Source: an uncultured Megasphaera sp.
GTDB taxonomy: Bacteria > Bacillota > Negativicutes > Veillonellales > Megasphaeraceae
DNA: 9,558 bases
Assembly: GCA_902464195.1 (NCBI GenBank)
Contig: CABQJB010000067.1
Span: 1 to 9,558 of the forward strand
Direction: 5' to 3'
The position numbers and the translations under genes are program-made. Below, piece by piece: positions 6,078-9,558 of this stretch. Positions within the stretch are counted from its first letter, which is position 1. Each line of letters opens with the position of its first letter. The notes beneath the pieces are model-generated. The model saw nothing but the letters and a program-made list of their open reading frames with translations. It was not told the origin of the DNA and did no database searches.

Positions 6078-7466
6078 TTACTTTTCTTCCCGCCGCAGGA
6101 TTTCCTGACCGACTGTCACGCCGGCTGCCGACGCCTGTACCAGGCCGCGGGTAATGCCGGCACCATCGCCGATGGCAAAGAAGTTGGGAATCTTCGTTTC
6201 CAGGACGTGGCTCAATTCCAGCCGGTTCGAATAGAACTTGGCTTCGACACCGTACAGCAGGGTATGGCGCGAGTTGGCACCGGGTGCTACAGCATCGAGG
6301 GCTTCCAGCATTTCCTTGATGTCCTGCATATGGCGGTACGGCAGGACCAGCGATAAGTCGCCCGGCGTCGCATTGGGCATGGTCGGCCGGACCAGGCCCC
6401 GCTGGATGCGTTCCGGCGTCGACCGCCGCCCGTCGAGGAAGTCGCCCAGGCGCTGGACAATAACGCCGCCGCCAAGGATATTGGCCAGGTTGGCAATGTA
6501 TTTCCCGTACTTGATCGGTTCATGGAAAGGTTCCGTGAATTTCTTGGATACGAGAATGGCAAAATTCGTATTTTCGCTTTTCTTGTGGGCGTAGCTGTGG
6601 CCGTTTACCGTGAGCAGGCCATCGTTATTCTCTTCGACGACGAAGCCGTAAGGGTTCATACAGAACGTACGGATCCGATCGTCAAAGGATTTGCTGAAAT
6701 AGATGAGCTTCGATTCATAGACGACATCAGTAATCGTTTCCAGGACTTCTGCCGGCATTTCTACGCGGACGCCGATATCGACGGCATTGGACGTCAGCTT
6801 GAGGCCCATCTTTTCGACTTCGTGGACGAACCATTCCGACCCTTCCCGTCCCGGTGCGCTGACCAGATAGCGGCAGGCATAGAACTGATCGCCGATGAGG
6901 ACGCCTTTAATTTCCCCTTTTTCCTCGACGATGTGGTCTACTGCCGTATCGGCCATGATATCGACTTTCCCTTCCAGGAAATCGCGCATGTTGGTCAGGA
7001 TTTGGGCATTGACATCGGTCCCCAGATGGCGGATGCGGGCCGGGATGAAGCGCAGGTCCGCTGCGGCAGCTTTACGCTTGATGTCGCGGATACATTCCTT
7101 GTTTTCATCGCCATAAACTTTGCGGCCGGCACCGCCGAAGCGGCAGTAGACGTCATCGACGTAACGAATCTTATCCATGAGGTCGGCCTTGGACATATAA
7201 TCGTCGAGATTACCGCCGTATTCCGTCGTCAGCGTCAGTTTGCCGTCACTGAAGGCGCCGGCGCCGCCCCAGCCACAGACGACATTGCGCATCTTATCCT
7301 TGGGCAGGGCCTTCTTGTTCAGGCTTGTCGCGATGCGCTCCCGAATATCCTGCCCCTTTTCGACCATGAGAATCTTAAACCCTTTATCGGCCAGTTCCAA
7401 GGCCGTAAAAATACCGGCCGGACCGGCCCCGATGATAATGACATCATATGTCTTCACTGCATGCAT
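6078..7466 (-). CDS. Uncharacterised FAD-dependent dehydrogenase (COG2509-like)
   Basis: This 462-residue cytosolic flavoprotein has an N-terminal Rossmann fold (DVIIIGAGPAGIFTALELAD, about residues 8-27, then acidic MVEKG), the motif NVVCGWGGAGAFSDGKL (about 62-78) and a C-terminal FAD segment FFAIGDGAGITRGLVQASAAG (in pieces near 433-453). This pattern fits the family annotated as NAD(P)/FAD-dependent oxidoreductase or COG2509, whose substrate is not known to me. I chose the ATG at 7466 because AAAGGA lies 9 nt upstream; an in-frame GTG 6 bp earlier overlaps that spacing. It is a single gene, convergent with the response regulator, and I see no terminator in the 5-bp gap. Its promoter lies in the divergent region to its right. 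Confidence 0.9.
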   Translation of the reverse strand: MHAVKTYDVIIIGAGPAGIFTALELADKGFKILMVEKGQDIRERIATSLNKKALPKDKMRNVVCGWGGAGAFSDGKLTLTTEYGGNLDDYMSKADLMDKIRYVDDVYCRFGGAGRKVYGDENKECIRDIKRKAAAADLRFIPARIRHLGTDVNAQILTNMRDFLEGKVDIMADTAVDHIVEEKGEIKGVLIGDQFYACRYLVSAPGREGSEWFVHEVEKMGLKLTSNAVDIGVRVEMPAEVLETITDVVYESKLIYFSKSFDDRIRTFCMNPYGFVVEENNDGLLTVNGHSYAHKKSENTNFAILVSKKFTEPFHEPIKYGKYIANLANILGGGVIVQRLGDFLDGRRSTPERIQRGLVRPTMPNATPGDLSLVLPYRHMQDIKEMLEALDAVAPGANSRHTLLYGVEAKFYSNRLELSHVLETKIPNFFAIGDGAGITRGLVQASAAGVTVGQEILRREEK

Positions 7467-7488
7467 AATCACACATCCTTTCCAGGCA

Positions 7489-7594
7489 GACCATCTGCAA
7501 ACAGGAGCTCACACGTGGCAAACGCGCTAAAGTGGCTCATGGTTTGTGGCTCGTGGCTCGTGGTCGCCCCTACGGCCTGCGAACTGCGGTCTGC
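7489..7594. repeat. Degenerate heptamer-rich intergenic repeat, copy E
   Basis: ACCATCTGCAAAC (7489-7501) resembles the core-to-right-arm junction of copy B. It is followed by GTGGCTC units at 7532-7538, 7546-7552 and 7553-7559, the last two in direct tandem, and a CTGCGAACTGCGGTCTGCGG stretch with a period near 7. GTGGCTC also occurs, inverted, in the right arm of copy C2. The TTTAAATTTAAA core is missing, so membership in the family is inferred. Confidence 0.45.
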
Positions 7595-7616
7595 GGGCCG
7601 CTCTGCCGAGCGGCCC
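7595..7616. other. GC-rich 9-bp hairpin
   Basis: GGGCCGCTC (7595-7603) pairs perfectly with GAGCGGCCC (7608-7616) around TGCC. No T-run follows on either strand, so it is not a convincing terminator. It would lie in the dehydrogenase leader if that promoter is near 7630. Confidence 0.5.
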
Positions 7617-7659
7617 TTACCTCCTCACGCTATCATATTGTGAAAAGAAAGTCAACCTA

Positions 7660-7668
7660 TGCTATAAT
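7660..7668 (+). promoter_or_regulatory. Extended -10 promoter of the membrane protein/TSUP operon
   Basis: TGCTATAAT is a perfect -10 box with the TGn extension. A TTGTGA at 7638-7643 lies 19 bp upstream, a suboptimal spacing that an extended -10 can tolerate. The start site would be about 25 nt before the ATG at 7701. Confidence 0.6.
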
Positions 7669-7700
7669 GGGATAAAATGCTATAGAAAGGATGATGACTC

Positions 7701-8129
7701 ATGTCTCGTCGTAACCGCCCGGCTGTCCCTGATGACTCCAGCCGGGATTTAAAACGCCAGGAGGGGATTTTCCTCAGCACTTTTGCCCTCATGATTCTCT
7801 TTCTCGTATCCTTATACCTTCCCCTTCCCGTGGCCGTCCCCATCGTACTGGCTGTCGTCCTCGTCGCCTGGACCGTCGCCATGTACGTCAAATTCCATGA
7901 CTTCTACAAAATGCGCGACCGCGGCCAGCGGACGTGGTGCGTCACCATTTCCATGTACGCCAGCCTCATCCTGACCCTGGCCTGTGCCTGGTATTTCACC
8001 AAAGACGCACTCCTGACGGATGAATATGCCCTGGTCTTCCTCTTCGGCTTCATGTTCTTCACCTACATGGTCTACCGCACCCTGAGCCCGACTATGGTCG
8101 TCGGCAACCGCCGCATCCGCTACAAGTAA
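7701..8129 (+). CDS. Small four-helix integral membrane protein of unknown function
   Basis: I do not recognise a family. The 142 residues begin with a charged cytoplasmic tail (SRRNRPAVPDDSSRDLKRQE). They continue with four predicted membrane segments at about 24-42, 44-63, 80-100 and 109-127, and end in a basic tail (GNRRIRYK), consistent with both ends facing the cytoplasm. AAAGGA at 7686-7691 lies 9 nt before the ATG. Its stop codon is 11 bp from the start of the TSUP transporter gene, so the two are probably one operon. It could be an accessory subunit of the transporter, but only the gene order suggests that. Confidence 0.85.
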   Translation: MSRRNRPAVPDDSSRDLKRQEGIFLSTFALMILFLVSLYLPLPVAVPIVLAVVLVAWTVAMYVKFHDFYKMRDRGQRTWCVTISMYASLILTLACAWYFTKDALLTDEYALVFLFGFMFFTYMVYRTLSPTMVVGNRRIRYK

Positions 8130-8140
8130 GGAGGTGTCTT

Positions 8141-8872
8141 ATGGCCCTGTCCGCTCATATCCTGCCAGCCCTGGTCATCTGTTTTGCCGCCTTCATGCAG
8201 GCCATCACCGGCTTCGGCCTGGTCATCATCGCCGCCCCGCTGCTGATGATGTTCTATGACCCGAAAGAGACGGTCCTCATCATGTTCATCGTGGCCTTGT
8301 TCATGGGTATCGCCCAGAGCGTCGTCGTCCGCAAAGATGCGCAGTATAAAATTATTGCGGCCATCCTCATCGGCTACATCCTGGCCCAGCCGGCAGGCTT
8401 TTACATTTACCACACCTTTTCTAATATGCAGCTGAAGGTACTCATCGGCGCCATCCTGCTCGTATCGCTCCTGGCCATGCAGTTCACGCACTACCGCTTC
8501 CACCTCTGCCTGCGCAATCACATCGCCGCCGGCATCCTGGCCGGTATCAGCGGCGTCACGTCGGGCATGGCCGGCCCGCCGCTAATCCTGTACTTTGCCT
8601 ATACGGACCTGACGCCGGACCAGCTGCGGGGAACGAGTGTCATCTTTTTCCTCATCAGCGGCGTCATCTCTATCGTCTATTTTCTCTTCCAAGGCGTCGA
8701 CATGGAGCCTGCCCTGGTCGAATCGGTCTATATGATACCTGCCCTGGTCATCGGCCTCTGCGCCGGCCAGTACGCCTACAAATACGTTTCGCCCCAACTC
8801 TTCCGCAAGCTCATGTTCATCATGCTCTACTTCGTCTGCCTGTATACGTTCTATTCCGTTTTCTTTGCATAA
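8141..8872 (+). CDS. TSUP family (TauE/SafE) membrane transporter
   Basis: TSUP proteins move small anions such as sulfite, sulfoacetate or other organosulfur and carboxylate compounds across the inner membrane; which one is carried here cannot be told. The 243 residues are almost wholly hydrophobic, with about seven to eight membrane segments. They show the internal duplication typical of the family: MQAITGFGLVIIAAPLL (19-35) and AGISGVTSGMAGPPLILYF (134-152), each a Gly-rich stretch followed by a P-L pair. GGAGG directly follows the stop of the preceding gene, 6 nt before the ATG. The stop codon runs into the A-run of the terminator at 8873-8907. Confidence 0.9.
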   Translation: MALSAHILPALVICFAAFMQAITGFGLVIIAAPLLMMFYDPKETVLIMFIVALFMGIAQSVVVRKDAQYKIIAAILIGYILAQPAGFYIYHTFSNMQLKVLIGAILLVSLLAMQFTHYRFHLCLRNHIAAGILAGISGVTSGMAGPPLILYFAYTDLTPDQLRGTSVIFFLISGVISIVYFLFQGVDMEPALVESVYMIPALVIGLCAGQYAYKYVSPQLFRKLMFIMLYFVCLYTFYSVFFA

Positions 8873-8907
8873 AAAAAGAGGCTGTCGTATTAAGACAGCC
8901 TCTTTTT
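8873..8907. terminator. Bidirectional terminator between the TSUP gene and pta
   Basis: AAAAAGAGGCTGTC (8873-8886) pairs with GACAGCCTCTTTTT (8894-8907) around GTATTAA, a 14-bp stem with A- and T-runs on both sides. It begins at the TSUP stop codon and can also stop transcription of pta from the other side. It is the reverse complement of the hairpin at 84-119 except for one loop base (GTATTAA against GCATTAA). Confidence 0.92.
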
Positions 8908-8998
8908 GAGTTTTAAGTTTGTAGTTTTTAGTTTGCAGCAAATGGTAAAAAATTTAAAGCCAGTTTCTACAAACTACAAACTCCGTACTACAAACTAC
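8908..8998. repeat. AT-cored intergenic repeat, copy D
   Basis: The left arm AAGTTTGTAGTTTTTAGTTT (7-nt phase), the core AATGGTAAAAAATTTAAAGC (8941-8960) and the right arm CTACAAACTACAAACTCCGT then ACTACAAACTA are near-exact inverted images of each other. The right arm is almost identical to that of copy A, including the CTCCGTACTACAAACTA part. It lies between the terminator and the pta stop codon. Confidence 0.85.
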
Positions 8999-9001
8999 GA
9001 A

Positions 9002-9558
9002 TTACTGCTGAGCACGTTCTTTTTTGTAGAGGTCAGCTGTGATGGCATCGGAGCAGCATACAGCAACGACGTCAGCAACGTCTTCAGACGAGCAGCCACG
9101 GGACAAGTCAAGGATAGGTTTATCCAAGCCCTGGACCAAGGGGCCAAGAGCCGTTGCGTTAGCGAAACGCTGAACCATCTTGTAGCCGATGTTAGCAGCA
9201 TCGAGGTTCGGGAAGATGAGGACGTTAGCGTGACCGGCAACTTTGGAGCCCGGTGCTTTGTGTTCGCCAACTTCCGGTACGAGAGCAGCGTCAGCCTGGA
9301 GTTCGCCGTCGAAGTCGAAGTCGACGTTGCGTTCTTTCAGGATTTCAACAGCATGGCGTACGTTGTCGACGGATTCGCCAGCGCCAGAACCTTTGGTGGA
9401 GTAGGAAAGGAAAGCAACTTTCGGGTTGAGGATCTGGACCGTGCGGCGAGCGCGTTCTACGCAGATGCAAGCGATGTCAGCGAGCTGTTCCGACGTCGGG
9501 TTGGGGATAACGCCGCAGTCACCGAGTACGAGGATACCATTATCGCCATACTGCGGAG
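9002..9558 (-). CDS. pta: Phosphate acetyltransferase, C-terminal part
   Basis: Pta interconverts acetyl-CoA plus phosphate and acetyl phosphate plus CoA, the step before acetate kinase in fermentative ATP formation. Only the last 184 codons are inside the window; the 5' part lies beyond 9558. Reading the minus strand to TAA at 9002-9004 gives diagnostic segments: ILVLGDCGVIPNPT, VAFLSYSTKGSG, DGELQADAAL, ANVLIFPNLDAANIGYKMVQ and GPLVQGLDKPILDLSRGCS. These match Pta better than phosphate butyryltransferase. No frameshift or premature stop is seen. It is convergent with the TSUP operon and terminates at the shared hairpin 8873-8907. Confidence 0.95.
   Translation of the reverse strand, partial: PQYGDNGILVLGDCGVIPNPTSEQLADIACICVERARRTVQILNPKVAFLSYSTKGSGAGESVDNVRHAVEILKERNVDFDFDGELQADAALVPEVGEHKAPGSKVAGHANVLIFPNLDAANIGYKMVQRFANATALGPLVQGLDKPILDLSRGCSSEDVADVVAVCCSDAITADLYKKERAQQ

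Larger units (their letters stand above)
7467..7700. other. Divergent intergenic region with degenerate heptamer repeat
   Basis: These 234 bp hold no gene I can support. They carry a degenerate relative of the intergenic repeats (7489-7594), a 9-bp GC hairpin (7595-7616) and the promoter of the membrane-protein operon. For the dehydrogenase (minus strand) a TTGACT and a TATGAT occur near 7630-7657 but at poor spacing (12 bp), so its promoter is unresolved. Confidence 0.6.

Noticed and set aside
7469..7542. Short minus-strand frame (about 23 codons, ATG AGC CAC...) just before the dehydrogenase start
   Set aside because: It has no ribosome site, lies in repeat DNA and its product has no recognisable feature; a leader peptide cannot be excluded but is unsupported.
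6522..7643. 373-codon plus-strand open frame opposite the FAD dehydrogenase
   Set aside because: The minus-strand frame carries clear FAD motifs across the gene; the plus-strand product has no recognisable domain, no good ribosome site and runs on into repeat DNA.
8995..9270. 91-codon minus-strand frame at the pta end
   Set aside because: It is a different frame of the same strand; the frame ending at 9002 reads as Pta throughout.

Overview
The window looks like chromosomal housekeeping DNA from an anaerobic member of the Firmicutes. A Megasphaera-like Negativicute is my best guess. It rests on moderately high-GC coding sequence, a two-membrane-type gene repertoire with a Pta-based acetate pathway, a selenocysteine-containing SelD, and AT-rich intergenic repeats. 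The lineage is inferred, not proven. There is no phage, IS element, CRISPR array or tRNA/rRNA that I can support.

Layout from left to right: (1) An 89-nt perfect palindrome lies at 1-89. It runs into a strong bidirectional terminator (84-119) and the first copy of an AT-cored intergenic repeat (120-208). (2) On the minus strand are purB (adenylosuccinate lyase, 212-1504) and, upstream of it, selD (selenide, water dikinase, 1605-2642). selD is read through an in-frame UGA at 2592-2594 that takes the place of the catalytic cysteine, and a bSECIS-like hairpin follows the UGA. (3) A divergent intergenic region (2643-2900) with another repeat copy separates selD from a plus-strand block. That block holds a membrane-anchored PepSY-type protein split by a long low-complexity insert (2901-3629), two more repeat copies around a decayed terminator, and a two-component system (histidine kinase 3897-5396, OmpR-type regulator 5374-6072). 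(4) A minus-strand FAD-dependent dehydrogenase (6078-7466) converges on the regulator with only 5 bp between the stop codons. (5) A second divergent region (7467-7700), carrying a degenerate heptamer-rich repeat, leads to a plus-strand two-gene operon: a small membrane protein (7701-8129) and a TSUP/TauE-SafE transporter (8141-8872). (6) A second, almost identical copy of the terminator (8873-8907) and another repeat copy (8908-8998) separate this operon from the 3' part of pta (phosphate acetyltransferase, 9002-9558, minus strand), which leaves the window.

The two most notable things are the selenoprotein SelD, which a standard gene caller would truncate or start after its active site, and a family of about 90-bp intergenic elements. 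Each of these has a palindromic TTTAAATTTAAA core flanked by 7-nt-phased arms, and it occurs in every sizeable intergenic region here, often right next to a terminator that is itself repeated almost base for base.
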